Shown in pieces: positions 36,186-45,472 of a stretch of 64,000 nucleotides of DNA. Each line of letters opens with the position of its first letter. The stretch's first letter is position 1. A program made the position numbers and the translations under genes. The notes beneath the pieces were generated by a model that was not told where the DNA came from, did not search any database, and saw only the letters and a program-made list of their open reading frames with translations. Source of the DNA: an uncultured Candidatus Melainabacteria bacterium (lineage in GTDB: Bacteria; Cyanobacteriota; Vampirovibrionia; Gastranaerophilales; Gastranaerophilaceae); the NCBI GenBank assembly GCA_947090755.1, contig CAMUPF010000002.1, forward strand, positions 62,001-126,000, read 5' to 3'.

Positions 36186-38129
36186 TTATACGCTTGTAGA
36201 AAGTGATGGTGCAATTGCGATAAAATGACGCACCAAATCCGCATCCCAATGTTTACCGGCACCGTCTTTTAAAATTGCGCAGGCTTTTTCAAGCGGCATT
36301 CCCTTACGATATGGTCTGTCACTGACTAATGCGTGATACGCGTCCGCTACGGATATAATCCTTGCCTCTAACGGGATTTCATTACCTTTTAACCCCATCG
36401 GGTAACCGGTTCCGTCGATTTTTTCGTGGTGATATTTTACCATCGGAATCAAATCTCTAAGCCCCGGATTAGGCGCAAGAACCTTTTCTGCACCAATCGT
36501 CGGGTGCTGTTTCATAATTTCCCACTCTTCATCAGAAAGTTTATCGGTTTTTCTCAAAACATTCTCCGGAATACCGATTTTGCCCACATCGTGAAGCTGT
36601 GCACCAAGTGCAATTCGTTGAACTTCGTCTTCCGGAAGATTAATTGCACGCGCAAGCGCCTCTGAATAACGTGAAACAGAAGTTGAGTGACCTTTTGTAT
36701 AAGGGTCTTTCGCATCAATCGCACCTGTCAGAGATGTAACCATTTCAATAAGGTGGTTCTGGGATTTAACTTCAGATGTATTGAACTTTTGAACAAGTTC
36801 GTCTTCGTAATTAATACCCAGTTGAGAATGGCGTTTTGATAAAACCTGTGCAAAAGAGTTCAGCGCCTCATCATCCCAGAAATTGAAGTCAGAAGAACTG
36901 ATAATCGCTGACATACCTTCTTTATAACCCTTTGCCTGTGAAATAATCATAGCTTGTTCCGCCAGAATCAAAAGTTTTTCCTGATTTTCAGAGCATTCAG
37001 GATAGCTTGAAACCCCGACAGAAACCTTAACCGGCCCTACGTCGTCTATAAAACAACATGACAGACAATATGTAATGTACTCAGCCAGATATTTAGCGTC
37101 TGCAGTGTTGGTATTAGGCAGAATCAACGCGATTTCGTCACCGCCGTAGCGGCCTGCAATGTCAGAATTTCTTGCGCTCTGTTTAATTTTTTCTGCAAGA
37201 AGTTTGATTACCTCATCACCTTTCGCGTGGCCAAGTTCACGGTTAATTTTGGAAATATTATTAACGTCAAACATAATAATCGAAAGCGGAGTTTTGGTAG
37301 TTTTCGCCTTTTCAAGTTCTGCTGAAAGAATTTCCTGAAATCCGCGGTGTGTGTACAAACCTGTCAAAGTGTCCGTATTTGCGTATTTATTCGCCTGTTC
37401 CAGCAATTCAAAATTATGGATAAACAGGCCGCAATAATTTGCAATAAAACTTACCAGATCCAGATTTTGTTTCAAATCGTTTCTGCCAAGAAGCATTATG
37501 CCAAGACACTTATCAATAGACATCAGCGGCAAAATTACTGTTTCTGAATTTTTCAGATACGGGATATTTAAAAATTTATTGTCCTTCAAAATAATAGGTT
37601 TTCCGGTCACAAAACATTCCATAATAGGATTTTCCGCGTCAGATTGGAAAATCTTTGACGCATAAGTGCCGCCAACCTTTGAATATAATTTGAAATCAAT
37701 GCATTTCGAGGTTTCGTGGAAAAGCCCGAAACCGGTATAAATACAGTTTAATTTATCTCCGAGTGCATTATGAATCGCAACAAATAGCTCTGAAACATCC
37801 GTTCTGTTTTTAAGCGCCTGACAAACAGCATTCGCTATTTCATTGCCGTGTACAACGTTATTAGCCTGAATAGGATTGTTCGCATAGCCGCTATAAAGTC
37901 TGTTATGTGACTTATTAGCATTAAAATTATTGATTGTAGCGACAAGATTAGAAGCATCTTTCGACGCAGGTTTTTCAACCTTAACTGCCGCATTTTTCGC
38001 TGAAGACTTGACGGACGGAGCCTTACCGATTCCGGAAATCGGGTTCGTGGCCTGCTTTTCAACAGTTTTTTTAGTCTTATTCAGTTTTTGTGCTTCCACA
38101 ATTTCTTTAGTCAAATTTCCACCTGCCAC
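36186..38129 (-). CDS. GAF-GGDEF-HD-GYP cyclic-di-GMP protein
   Basis: 647 residues from GTG at 38129 (AAGG upstream). Low-complexity N-terminus (1-85), a GAF-like domain (about 85-245), GGDEF (about 250-405; RYGGDEIALILP, so the signature ends in Ile rather than Phe) and HD-GYP (about 460-640) with all motifs: QLHDVGKIGIP, HHEKIDGTGYP, and DAYHALVSDRPYRKG. Likely a c-di-GMP phosphodiesterase, with the GGDEF half cyclase or GTP sensor. Soluble. No ligand can be read for the GAF domain. It resembles the 8773 gene, but there the HD motif is broken. Confidence 0.92.
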   Translation of the reverse strand: MAGGNLTKEIVEAQKLNKTKKTVEKQATNPISGIGKAPSVKSSAKNAAVKVEKPASKDASNLVATINNFNANKSHNRLYSGYANNPIQANNVVHGNEIANAVCQALKNRTDVSELFVAIHNALGDKLNCIYTGFGLFHETSKCIDFKLYSKVGGTYASKIFQSDAENPIMECFVTGKPIILKDNKFLNIPYLKNSETVILPLMSIDKCLGIMLLGRNDLKQNLDLVSFIANYCGLFIHNFELLEQANKYANTDTLTGLYTHRGFQEILSAELEKAKTTKTPLSIIMFDVNNISKINRELGHAKGDEVIKLLAEKIKQSARNSDIAGRYGGDEIALILPNTNTADAKYLAEYITYCLSCCFIDDVGPVKVSVGVSSYPECSENQEKLLILAEQAMIISQAKGYKEGMSAIISSSDFNFWDDEALNSFAQVLSKRHSQLGINYEDELVQKFNTSEVKSQNHLIEMVTSLTGAIDAKDPYTKGHSTSVSRYSEALARAINLPEDEVQRIALGAQLHDVGKIGIPENVLRKTDKLSDEEWEIMKQHPTIGAEKVLAPNPGLRDLIPMVKYHHEKIDGTGYPMGLKGNEIPLEARIISVADAYHALVSDRPYRKGMPLEKACAILKDGAGKHWDADLVRHFIAIAPSLSTSV

Positions 38130-38413
38130 ACTTTACCTTCTAAAACCGCTCAAGGATTTTTCTTGCTAATTTCTTACAAGAATTTAACATTCCTTAAAAC
38201 TATTGTATAAAAATAATCACACAATTCAATACTCTATATGAATGGAACAATCCTAATTCATCTAACACTTTTACTCACTACATTTGTAGTATAAAACTTT
38301 TTTTACACCGCCGCAACCCTAAACTAACACAAATTTAACATAACTTAATTAAAGACAGACTCGTGTTTGTGGTATAAATATATATGAACATGTAGAAATA
38401 TGGAGAGATTTTT

Positions 38414-39757
38414 ATGTTACAAGAATTTATTTCAAGTCACGGAATGGTTATCTCCGGATTGATTTTGATTATCGCGTACGTTTTCATCGCGTCTGAAAAA
38501 ATCCAAAAATCCGTTGTTGCACTTGTGGGTGCGTCCTTGACTTTATTACTAGGACTTTTGCCTTTCCACGGTCATTTTGACAGCGGCTTAGGCGAATATG
38601 TCCACGGTGTCTTCGATTATATCGAGTTTGAAGTTATTTTCCTTCTTATCGGTATGATGATACTCGTACACATCGCAAGCAGAAGCGGTGTCTTCAAATG
38701 GATGGCATTAGAGCTTTTGAAAATGACTAAAGGACACCCGAAACTCGTTTTATTCACACTCGCGGCATTCACTGCTGTGGCGTCTGCGTTTTTGGATAAC
38801 GTTACAACCGTTGTTTTAATGATGCCAATCACATTCGTTATTGCAAAAGAATTCGATATCGACCCTATCCCGTTCTTAATCACAGAAGTTTTAGCGTCAA
38901 ACATCGGCGGCACAGCAACCTTAATCGGTGACCCGCCAAACATTATTATCGGCGCTAAAGCAGGTTTAAGCTTTATGGACTTTATCGTTGAACTTGCACC
39001 TATTATTACAGTAATTTTTATAGTATGTATTTCTGTTTTGACATTTATGTTCAGAAAACAACTCAAAGCAACCCCTAAAAAAATGGAACACGTTGCAAAC
39101 ATCGACAACTCAAAAACAATCACAGACAAATGGCTTATGATTCGCTCAGTTGTAACTTTGTTACTCGTAATCCTTGGCTTCGTAACACACGATTTGACCG
39201 GAATCCCTGCGTATGTATTCGCAGTCGCAGGCGCGTCATTCCTGTTGTTATTTGAAAAACCAAAAGAAATTTATCAAGACGTTGAATGGCTGACAATTTT
39301 CTTCTTCATCGGCTTATTCATTATTATCGGCGGATTTGAAGCAAACGGCGGAATCAGCTTCCTCGCTAACAAATTAATCGAAGTTACACAGGGCAGTCTT
39401 AACGTTGCGACAATGCTAATCCTCTGGGGTTCAGGAATACTTTCCGGCATAATCGACAACATCCCTTATACAGCAACAATGGCACCGTTGATTTCAGAAC
39501 TCATCAACCCTGCTAACCCAGGCGCTTTGATTTATGAAGGCGGCCATTCGCCACTATGGTGGGCGTTGTCACTGGGTGCGTGCCTCGGCGGAAACCTTAC
39601 GATTATCGGCGCGGCTGCAAACGTAATCGTTTCAGAAACTGCGACCTCAAAAGGCCACCCGATTTCATTTATGAGATTTATGAAATACGGCGCGCTCGTA
39701 ACATTCATATCATTGACGCTATCTTCAATATATTTATTTGTAAGATATTTACACTAA
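38414..39757 (+). CDS. ArsB/NhaD-superfamily ion transporter
   Basis: 447 residues with about 11-12 transmembrane segments. The repeated motifs typical of the ArsB/P-protein/NhaD family are visible: AFLDNVTTVVLMMPIT in the first half with SNIGGTATLIGDPPNIIIG, and GIIDNIPYTATMAPLI in the second. The ion may be Na+/H+, arsenite or a small organic anion; not decidable. Inner membrane. GGAGAG ribosome binding site. The C-terminus overlaps the RhuM remnant by 4 nt. Confidence 0.85.
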   Translation: MLQEFISSHGMVISGLILIIAYVFIASEKIQKSVVALVGASLTLLLGLLPFHGHFDSGLGEYVHGVFDYIEFEVIFLLIGMMILVHIASRSGVFKWMALELLKMTKGHPKLVLFTLAAFTAVASAFLDNVTTVVLMMPITFVIAKEFDIDPIPFLITEVLASNIGGTATLIGDPPNIIIGAKAGLSFMDFIVELAPIITVIFIVCISVLTFMFRKQLKATPKKMEHVANIDNSKTITDKWLMIRSVVTLLLVILGFVTHDLTGIPAYVFAVAGASFLLLFEKPKEIYQDVEWLTIFFFIGLFIIIGGFEANGGISFLANKLIEVTQGSLNVATMLILWGSGILSGIIDNIPYTATMAPLISELINPANPGALIYEGGHSPLWWALSLGACLGGNLTIIGAAANVIVSETATSKGHPISFMRFMKYGALVTFISLTLSSIYLFVRYLH

Positions 39758-40134
39758 TCAAAATACAATGAAAAAAGGCGGCTAGTAGAGCCGCCTTTTT
39801 TTGTTGCCCAGATACGAAATTTCGTTGCGACTTTCGATTTTACACGATACCCTACAGACAAAATCATGTCCAAATTATAATATTGCATTTCACGTGAAAC
39901 ATTTCTGTTGCCTTCTTTCTGAACTGTTCGGAAATTCCGAACAGTTGAAATTTCTTCTAATTCACCCTCTTCATAGATGTGTGAAATATGTTCACTAATA
40001 TTGGCTTTACTTGAATCAAACAATTTAACTATTGCATCCTGCGTCAGCCAGATTGTTTCATCATGCATTTTTACGCTCACTTGCGTTTGGCCATCTTCTG
40101 CCTGATAAATTATTAATTGTCCTTTATCATCCAT
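39754..40134 (-). pseudogene. RhuM-family gene fragment (3' end lost)
   Basis: From ATG 40134 (AGGGGT upstream) the first ~105 residues match RhuM: IYQAEDGQTQVSVKMHDETIWLTQDAIVKLF, STVRNFRTVQKEGNRNVSREMQYYNLDMILSVGYRV, and FRIWAT. RhuM proteins are usually ~330 residues with a Fic/DOC-like C-terminus. Here homology stops at FRIWAT, and the remaining residues (KKGGSTSRLFSLYFD) come from the transporter's terminator read backwards. The junction is near 39805. Probably a non-functional remnant of a horizontally acquired gene. Confidence 0.78.
39771..39802. terminator. Intrinsic terminator
   Basis: AAAAAAGGCGGCT-AGTAG-AGCCGCCTTTTTTT. Serves the transporter; it lies inside the tail of the RhuM remnant's frame. 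Confidence 0.88.
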
Positions 40135-40281
40135 TGCGTAACCCCTGTTTCCATACTCTATCACAAAATCAAAAATATATAAATTTTACCCCCAAAGTCG
40201 AACTGCCCATCCGAATAGTAAGTTTCGGCAATGTTAAACCTCTGCATGACGATACATAATCTAGTATCGGTTTTTTAAGAC

Positions 40282-40312
40282 TTGAACTTTTACGAAATGA
40301 ACAAAAGTTCAA
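40282..40312 (+). promoter_or_regulatory. 5'-UTR hairpin before the SLH gene
   Basis: TTGAACTTTT (40282-40291) and AAAAGTTCAA (40303-40312) form a perfect 10-bp stem with an 11-nt loop, ending 8 nt before AAGGAGG (40321-40327). It may stabilise the message or tune access to the ribosome binding site. Confidence 0.6.
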
Positions 40313-40332
40313 ACTTACACAAGGAGGTAAAA

Positions 40333-42414
40333 ATGACTATTAAAAAACTTACTGTGGCAGCCGCAATTGCCGTTGGAATAGTAACGGGTTCCTTGAATCA
40401 AGCAATGGCTACCTGCCCATGCACACAGAGCGCTCAACCGATTGCGCCATGTGCAGAACCTTTACCGGTTGTAACCGGCGGCGCTTGTCCGTGCAATGAA
40501 GTTCCCAGAACTAATTGCAACAAGTGTCAAAAAACATTTGATGAATGCAACTGCAAGGAAGAACCAGCACCTTGCGCTAAACCATGTGAGGATCCTTGCC
40601 ATCCAAAAAAGCACGACAAGGATTGTGGATGTGGTGGAGACGCTGATTTAAGCTGCACTCCGACTGCAGGCCCTGCCTGCGCCGCTTGCGCTCAAACCGG
40701 CAAACCATCTAGACAAGATATGAAACAAGTCTACGGATACCCCAACGCTGTTTACGGAGCAAACAACTATGTGGGTCAACCGGCAAACTCAATCCTTTCT
40801 ACAGAAACAGCATTAGGTAACAGTGCAGTTAATCGCCTTTCTTCAGGCATTAACGGCGTTACAGTTGCATCTGACGGACAAATCACAGGCGCTGCAACTC
40901 AAATTCCGTGCCTGAACGAAGCTCCCGACAGATATAACGGTATTCCTGTTCTTAGAAACGAAAGAACTATGGACGGCAAAAATTGCCCTATCGATTTGCA
41001 AACTTCAAACTCTATGGAGGCAATCAAAAAGAATTTCGTCCCTTTCGACATGAAAGCTGCATTCGCTGACATGGGTTTGAATAACATGACCGGTGCAGCT
41101 GCTAACCTCGGTTATGCAGGCGGATGCGCATTCCCGGATGTTCCAAACGGATACTGGGCTGCTTGCGACATCGACAAACTTGCTATGAACGACGTTGTTG
41201 TCGGCTACCCTGACGGTTTATTCAAGCCTAACAAAAACATTTCACGTGCAGAATTTGCAACTATGTTGGTAAAAGGTTTCAATCTTGACTGCGATATGCC
41301 AAGAACAACTATGTTCAAAGATGTTCCTACATCAAACTGGGCTAACCCTGCAATTGCCAAGGCTGTTGACGAAAACTTGATGAAAGGTTATCCGAACGGT
41401 ACTTTCGAACCGAGCAAAAACGTAACACGTGCAGAAGCATTAACTACAATTGCTAAAGGTATGACTTGTGATATCGACCAATGCAAAGCAGATGAAATCT
41501 TAAGCAAATACGCGGATGGCGCTTCAGTTCCAAGCTGGGCAAGAATCCCTGTTGCTAAGTCTTTATCAAACGGCGCATTAAAGGATTCACCTAATCCTAA
41601 CATGATTATGCCTAACAAAGACGCTTCACGTGCTGACGTTGCTTCTATGATGCAAACAGTTCGCGTAGCATTAGGTTACGACACAAACCCTAAAACCGCA
41701 AACAACATTTGCCCTGTCTGCCCGGACAAAAAGGCTTTTGTTGAAGAACAAGAAATCGTTAAAATCCCTACATTGAAGGTTAAGATGATCGACCAGATTA
41801 CCGCAAAATCTTCACACGTAGGCCAGTACTTCAGAGCAAAAACTCTTGAAGACTTAACAATCAACGGTCAATCATTCCCTTGCGGTTCAGTTGTAACCGG
41901 TCAGGTTGTAGAAGTTATCCGACCATCAGGTTGTGATAAGGGTGCTATCAAATTGTCATTCACAAGCATTAAGAACGGCAAATGTACAGCGAACCTGCCA
42001 AAACAAATCCTGACTGCTCAAGTTAACAAGTCAAAACAGGTTAACCCTGTAGCAAGACTTGTAGAAGCACCATTCACGCTTGTCGGTTCAATGGTTGGTA
42101 TTGTCGGCCGTACAGCAGGCGGTATCTTAACTAACGTAGGTAACGCTGCGGAAAATATCACAAATGACGCAGGTTATATGTTAGGTCACGGCTTCCAGGG
42201 TCAATTTGGCGCAGCAGCTAGAAACCTTGGTGACGGAATCTGGGAAACAGTTAAAGCACCTATCGACGTAACAAGAACAGCGTTATCAGGTACAATGGGC
42301 TTATTCCAAACCACCGGCGACGAAATTGCTTACCTTGTTGACCCGAGCGGATACAGAATTTCCGCAGTTAATCCAAGAGAACACGTTACTATTGCTTTCG
42401 GATGTACCGAGTAG
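40333..42414 (+). CDS. SLH-domain, Cys-rich outer-envelope protein
   Basis: 693 residues from ATG 40333 (strong AAGGAGG); the frame could start at 40282 but that lies in the 5' hairpin. Signal peptide (MTIKKLTVAAAIAVGIVTGSLNQAMA). Residues 27-110 hold about 22 Cys in CxC/CxxC patterns, then come three S-layer-homology modules (about 250-440) with FPDVPNGYWA, FKDVPTSNWAN, and SRADVASMM; a C-terminal region ends in beta-rich sequence and two Gly-rich helical segments. SLH modules anchor proteins to peptidoglycan-linked polymer in cyanobacteria. The Cys-rich part suggests disulfide cross-linking or metal binding. Codons and RBS look like a highly expressed gene. Confidence 0.87.
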   Translation: MTIKKLTVAAAIAVGIVTGSLNQAMATCPCTQSAQPIAPCAEPLPVVTGGACPCNEVPRTNCNKCQKTFDECNCKEEPAPCAKPCEDPCHPKKHDKDCGCGGDADLSCTPTAGPACAACAQTGKPSRQDMKQVYGYPNAVYGANNYVGQPANSILSTETALGNSAVNRLSSGINGVTVASDGQITGAATQIPCLNEAPDRYNGIPVLRNERTMDGKNCPIDLQTSNSMEAIKKNFVPFDMKAAFADMGLNNMTGAAANLGYAGGCAFPDVPNGYWAACDIDKLAMNDVVVGYPDGLFKPNKNISRAEFATMLVKGFNLDCDMPRTTMFKDVPTSNWANPAIAKAVDENLMKGYPNGTFEPSKNVTRAEALTTIAKGMTCDIDQCKADEILSKYADGASVPSWARIPVAKSLSNGALKDSPNPNMIMPNKDASRADVASMMQTVRVALGYDTNPKTANNICPVCPDKKAFVEEQEIVKIPTLKVKMIDQITAKSSHVGQYFRAKTLEDLTINGQSFPCGSVVTGQVVEVIRPSGCDKGAIKLSFTSIKNGKCTANLPKQILTAQVNKSKQVNPVARLVEAPFTLVGSMVGIVGRTAGGILTNVGNAAENITNDAGYMLGHGFQGQFGAAARNLGDGIWETVKAPIDVTRTALSGTMGLFQTTGDEIAYLVDPSGYRISAVNPREHVTIAFGCTE

Positions 42415-42450
42415 GCATTTGAAAGTATAAGTTAAATAGTTCGTTGCCAA

Positions 42451-42486
42451 AGTCGGGCGAGGGTTTTCCCCCGCCTGACTTTTTAT
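42451..42486 (+). terminator. Intrinsic terminator
   Basis: AGTCGGGCGAGGG-TTTT-CCCCCGCCTGACT imperfect stem followed by TTTTT. Confidence 0.75.
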
Positions 42487-42500
42487 TATTCCAAATATCA

Positions 42501-42529
42501 TTGACTTTGTGTCCTAAATATAGTACAAT
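42501..42529 (+). promoter_or_regulatory. Promoter of higBA-type module, leaderless geometry
   Basis: TTGACT (42501-42506), 17-nt spacer, TACAAT (42524-42529), then only TCTTTT before the ATG at 42536. No Shine-Dalgarno sequence. Confidence 0.65.
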
Positions 42530-42535
42530 TCTTTT

Positions 42536-42856
42536 ATGACTGAATATTCATTGACTAATTATATAGATGAAAACAATCAGGAACCGATTAAGATTTGGTT
42601 AAAATCTCTTGACGGAAGTTTTCGCAAAAGAGTATTACTAAGACTCGACAGGCTCAGAAGTGGCAATTTCGGGGATTACAAAAAACTGAACGATTATCTA
42701 TACGAGTTAAGATTTGATTTCGGAGCAGGCTACCGTATTTATTATACGATTGAAAATAAAACAATAATTTTGTTAATAAACGGTGGTGACAAAAAATCTC
42801 AAGTAAAAGATATCAAACTTGCCAATAAAATAATTGCAAAATTGAAAGGAATATAA
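42536..42856 (+). CDS. RelE/HigB-type addiction-module toxin (Gp49-like)
   Basis: 106 residues. Matches the addiction-module killer family (TIGR02683 type): PIKIWLKSLDGSFRKRVLLRLDRLRSGNFGDYKKLNDYLYELRFDFGAGYRIYYT, then INGGDKKSQVKDIKLANK. Expected to be an mRNA interferase or related translation poison. It precedes the antitoxin gene, as usual in this reversed-order family, by one base. Confidence 0.88.
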   Translation: MTEYSLTNYIDENNQEPIKIWLKSLDGSFRKRVLLRLDRLRSGNFGDYKKLNDYLYELRFDFGAGYRIYYTIENKTIILLINGGDKKSQVKDIKLANKIIAKLKGI

Positions 42857-42857
42857 T

Positions 42858-43160
42858 ATGAAAAATATAAACGATTTCAATTTAGAAGAACTAATCGACA
42901 ATGAATTAAAAACCGAAGAAGATATTAAAGAATGGTTGTCTTTAAATCTGGAAGAATATTTAAAAGATGGCGACTTAAACGCATTCGTCAAAGCGTTGGA
43001 ACATGTTGTAAGAGCCAAAGACAGTATTTCAAACTTATCTAAAAAAACAGGCATTTCCAGAAGCAATCTTTATGCAATATTCAAAGGTGAAGTTACCCCG
43101 CAATTTAACACAATTCTTAAGGTCTTAAAAGAATTAGGATATACTTTAAAAGTAGCATGA
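42858..43160 (+). CDS. HigA-type antitoxin (addiction-module antidote)
   Basis: 100 residues. N-terminal part reads WLSLNLEEYLKDGDLNAFVKALEHVVRAKD, then an HTH (SNLSKKTGISRSNLYAIFKGEVTPQFNTILKVLKELGYTLKV) typical of TIGR02684 antidotes. Binds the toxin and represses the operon. GGAATATAAT precedes the ATG; the -1 spacing to the toxin indicates coupled expression. Confidence 0.9.
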   Translation: MKNINDFNLEELIDNELKTEEDIKEWLSLNLEEYLKDGDLNAFVKALEHVVRAKDSISNLSKKTGISRSNLYAIFKGEVTPQFNTILKVLKELGYTLKVA

Positions 43161-43163
43161 TAC

Positions 43164-43589
43164 TTATGCGTTAAATATAATCCCCTGAATTGAGGAGTTA
43201 TTGGCGCGTTTTGTTGCGTCAACCATGTGTTCGCCAGCCAGTTTCATTTCCAAAAACAAATCGTCTGCCTTTTGTTTATTTTCGATGCTGCCATTTGAAT
43301 TAACAACATTCAACTGAGCATAATAAGCTTTTCTTGCATCCTGCCAGACGGAAGTTGTTTCAGCCTTTTTAGCGTCCAACTGTGCCTGACGCTCATCCAT
43401 ACCGGCCTTAACGGGATTAGTTGTCGTGCCGACAGCCGCTTTCAGGCAAATCAAAAGCATTTGCGCTTCATTTTCTGATAGCGTCATTATATTTATATTT
43501 GACAAATCCACATGCTGTTTTACTCGCGCAAGCTGCTGCGGGCTTAAATCTCTCAATATAGCTTGAATTTGTTGAACTGCTGTACTCAT
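43164..43589 (-). CDS. Small helical protein, unknown
   Basis: 141 residues from ATG 43589, which has AGGAGAGGATTATT upstream (the frame extends further but without a site). Mostly helical: QQIQAILRDLSPQQLARVKQHVDL at the N-terminus, then SENEAQMLLICLKAAVGTT, then a Lys/Ala-rich helix. No motif recognised and no membrane segment. Next to the TA pair but convergent with it, so not part of that operon. Confidence 0.6.
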   Translation of the reverse strand: MSTAVQQIQAILRDLSPQQLARVKQHVDLSNINIMTLSENEAQMLLICLKAAVGTTTNPVKAGMDERQAQLDAKKAETTSVWQDARKAYYAQLNVVNSNGSIENKQKADDLFLEMKLAGEHMVDATKRANNSSIQGIIFNA

Positions 43590-43668
43590 AATAATCCTCT
43601 CCTTTATATAAAGTTTATACAATTCTAAAAATTGCCTTTTTTAAAACAGGAGTTAAGTTTTGTAAATG

Positions 43669-43697
43669 TTGACATATATGTTAAAATCGTAAATAAT
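43669..43697 (+). promoter_or_regulatory. Promoter of the 43732 pilin-like gene
   Basis: TTGACA (43669-43674, consensus), 17-nt spacer, AATAAT (43692-43697). Leader of about 28 nt. Confidence 0.55.
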
Positions 43698-43731
43698 AAA
43701 ATTATCGAATATAATTGGGAGTTTTTATAAA

Positions 43732-44349
43732 ATGAAAAAATTACAGGCATTTTCACTTGCAGAAGTTATGATTGCTATGGCCGTAATCGGACTTGTTGCC
43801 GCACTTGTAATGCCTAACAGAATCACAGGTGCTCAGACAAAAGCTAATAATATAATATTTAAATCAACCTTTAATCAGCTCCAACAAGGCTTGATAACCG
43901 CAGCAAATGTTAGAAAACACGAATTTGTGAAAGTTGGCGAAAATGCCTCAAATAAAACCAAAACCGTAGAACAATTATCCGCATATCTTAAAGACCATTT
44001 TAATATTTCTAACTCAAACCGGAATATCGCAAATGACGAACTTGAAGACGAGCGTTACGCAGTCTACACCCTCAAAAGCGGTGCACAACTAATTTTTACT
44101 GAAGACAACATTGAGACCATGAAGGCTCACGGCTGTTCCGAATCACATCCTTGCGTCTTTTACATCGACGTCAACGGTAATAAAGTTCCTAACCGCATAG
44201 TCACCTGCATAACCGGAACAACAAGCAACAATATTACCGAGCCCTGCACCGTTTCCGAGAACAACAGCGATGATATTTTCCCTGTTATAATCAAAAACAT
44301 GCATATTTATCCGGCAACAAATGCAGTAAATTACGTATTGAGTAAATAA
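43732..44349 (+). CDS. Type IV pilin / pseudopilin-like protein
   Basis: 205 residues. Short leader MKKLQA followed by FSLAEVMIAMAVIGLVAALVMP: Glu at +5 and the hydrophobic helix of type IV pilins; cleavage would be A|F, again with Ala at -1, as in the two phase-variable pilins. The C-terminal part has four Cys (CSESHPC, CITGT, CTVSEN) and a DVNGNKVPN motif like the NGNKGPN of the larger pilins. No poly-G tract here, so it should be constitutively expressible. Probably a minor pilin or secretion pseudopilin. Confidence 0.83.
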   Translation: MKKLQAFSLAEVMIAMAVIGLVAALVMPNRITGAQTKANNIIFKSTFNQLQQGLITAANVRKHEFVKVGENASNKTKTVEQLSAYLKDHFNISNSNRNIANDELEDERYAVYTLKSGAQLIFTEDNIETMKAHGCSESHPCVFYIDVNGNKVPNRIVTCITGTTSNNITEPCTVSENNSDDIFPVIIKNMHIYPATNAVNYVLSK

Positions 44350-44350
44350 C

Positions 44351-44379
44351 TTGCAACTTTGCCCATAATATGCTACTAT
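44351..44379 (+). promoter_or_regulatory. Promoter of the TPR gene
   Basis: TTGCAA (44351-44356), 17-nt spacer, TACTAT (44374-44379) with TGC before it. A 7-bp palindrome (TACTCTT-GAG-AAGAGTA, 44380-44396) sits at the expected start site and may bind a regulator. Confidence 0.6.
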
Positions 44380-44413
44380 TACTCTTGAGAAGAGTAAATA
44401 TTTTGGTGAAAAT

Positions 44414-45472
44414 ATGGAAAAAGACATTAATAAGCAAATAGAAAATGCCATTATGGAAATGGCGAAAAACCCTAATGACGCACAAGGCTATCACAAACTT
44501 TCAGAACTTTATCTTGCACAACAGGATTACGATAAAGTTATGTCAGTCCTTGAAAGCCTGTTAAGTATTCATCCGGATGATGAAAGAGCTCTTATCGGAA
44601 TGGGTACAATGTGGTTCTACGAAAAGGATTTCAGAAAATCTCTGCAATACTTTAACAAAGCACTTGAATTAAACCCTAAAAACTATTTGACTTATTTCAA
44701 CATGGGTAACGTTTTTGCTGAATGGAAAAACTTCCAAAAGGCGCTCTTCTACTACAACCGCGCAATTGATTTAAACTCTGAAAACCCTGAAATCTACAAC
44801 GCAATCGCACTTTTGTATCAAGACTTCGAAGAATATATCGAATCAAAAGCCTACTACGAAAAAGCGCTTTCACTTGATCCGACTAACCTTACAGCCCTGA
44901 TTGATATGGGTAACGTTTGCTTCAAACTTTACGACTATCAAACAGCTTTAGAACTTTACAAAAAAGTTTTTGCGCTCAACGCTGACAACAAAATCGTTGC
45001 TATTTGCGTTGCGAATACTTTAACCCTGATGAAAGACCGCGAAGAAGCTTATGCGTGGTACGAAAAAGCACTTAAAATGGAAGGCGATAACCACAAAGCA
45101 TACATCTGTTACGCAATAGCCCTTTCAGAGTTTGAAGAATACGATGTTGCTGTCGGAATGTACCGGAAAGCTATCGACCTTGCACCGCAAGAAACTAATG
45201 CTTACGTACTTCTTGCAAACCTATATACAAACTTTAACCACCTTGATGAAGCTATGGCATTATACAAAAAGGTTCTGTCAATCAAGCCGAATGACGCAGA
45301 AACCTATATGTTACTCGGTAACGCGCACTATCTTAAGGATGAAATCGAATTAGCACTGGGTGCTTACAAATCTGCGATTACGATTGCACCCGAAAACGAC
45401 GAATATAAACTGGTTTATGTCCAAACACTGGATGAATATGTTGACAGAAAAAATAAGGGAGATGCCGCGTGA
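44414..45472 (+). CDS. TPR-repeat protein
   Basis: 352 residues made of about nine tetratricopeptide repeats (for example LGNAHYLKDEIELALGAYKSAITIAPEN, and YFNMGNVFAEWKNFQKALFYYNRAIDLN). No signal peptide. TPR arrays bind partner proteins; in this lineage such proteins are often linked to pili or cell-surface assembly. The GTG of the next gene overlaps the TGA (GTGA), so both are co-expressed. Confidence 0.92.
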   Translation: MEKDINKQIENAIMEMAKNPNDAQGYHKLSELYLAQQDYDKVMSVLESLLSIHPDDERALIGMGTMWFYEKDFRKSLQYFNKALELNPKNYLTYFNMGNVFAEWKNFQKALFYYNRAIDLNSENPEIYNAIALLYQDFEEYIESKAYYEKALSLDPTNLTALIDMGNVCFKLYDYQTALELYKKVFALNADNKIVAICVANTLTLMKDREEAYAWYEKALKMEGDNHKAYICYAIALSEFEEYDVAVGMYRKAIDLAPQETNAYVLLANLYTNFNHLDEAMALYKKVLSIKPNDAETYMLLGNAHYLKDEIELALGAYKSAITIAPENDEYKLVYVQTLDEYVDRKNKGDAA

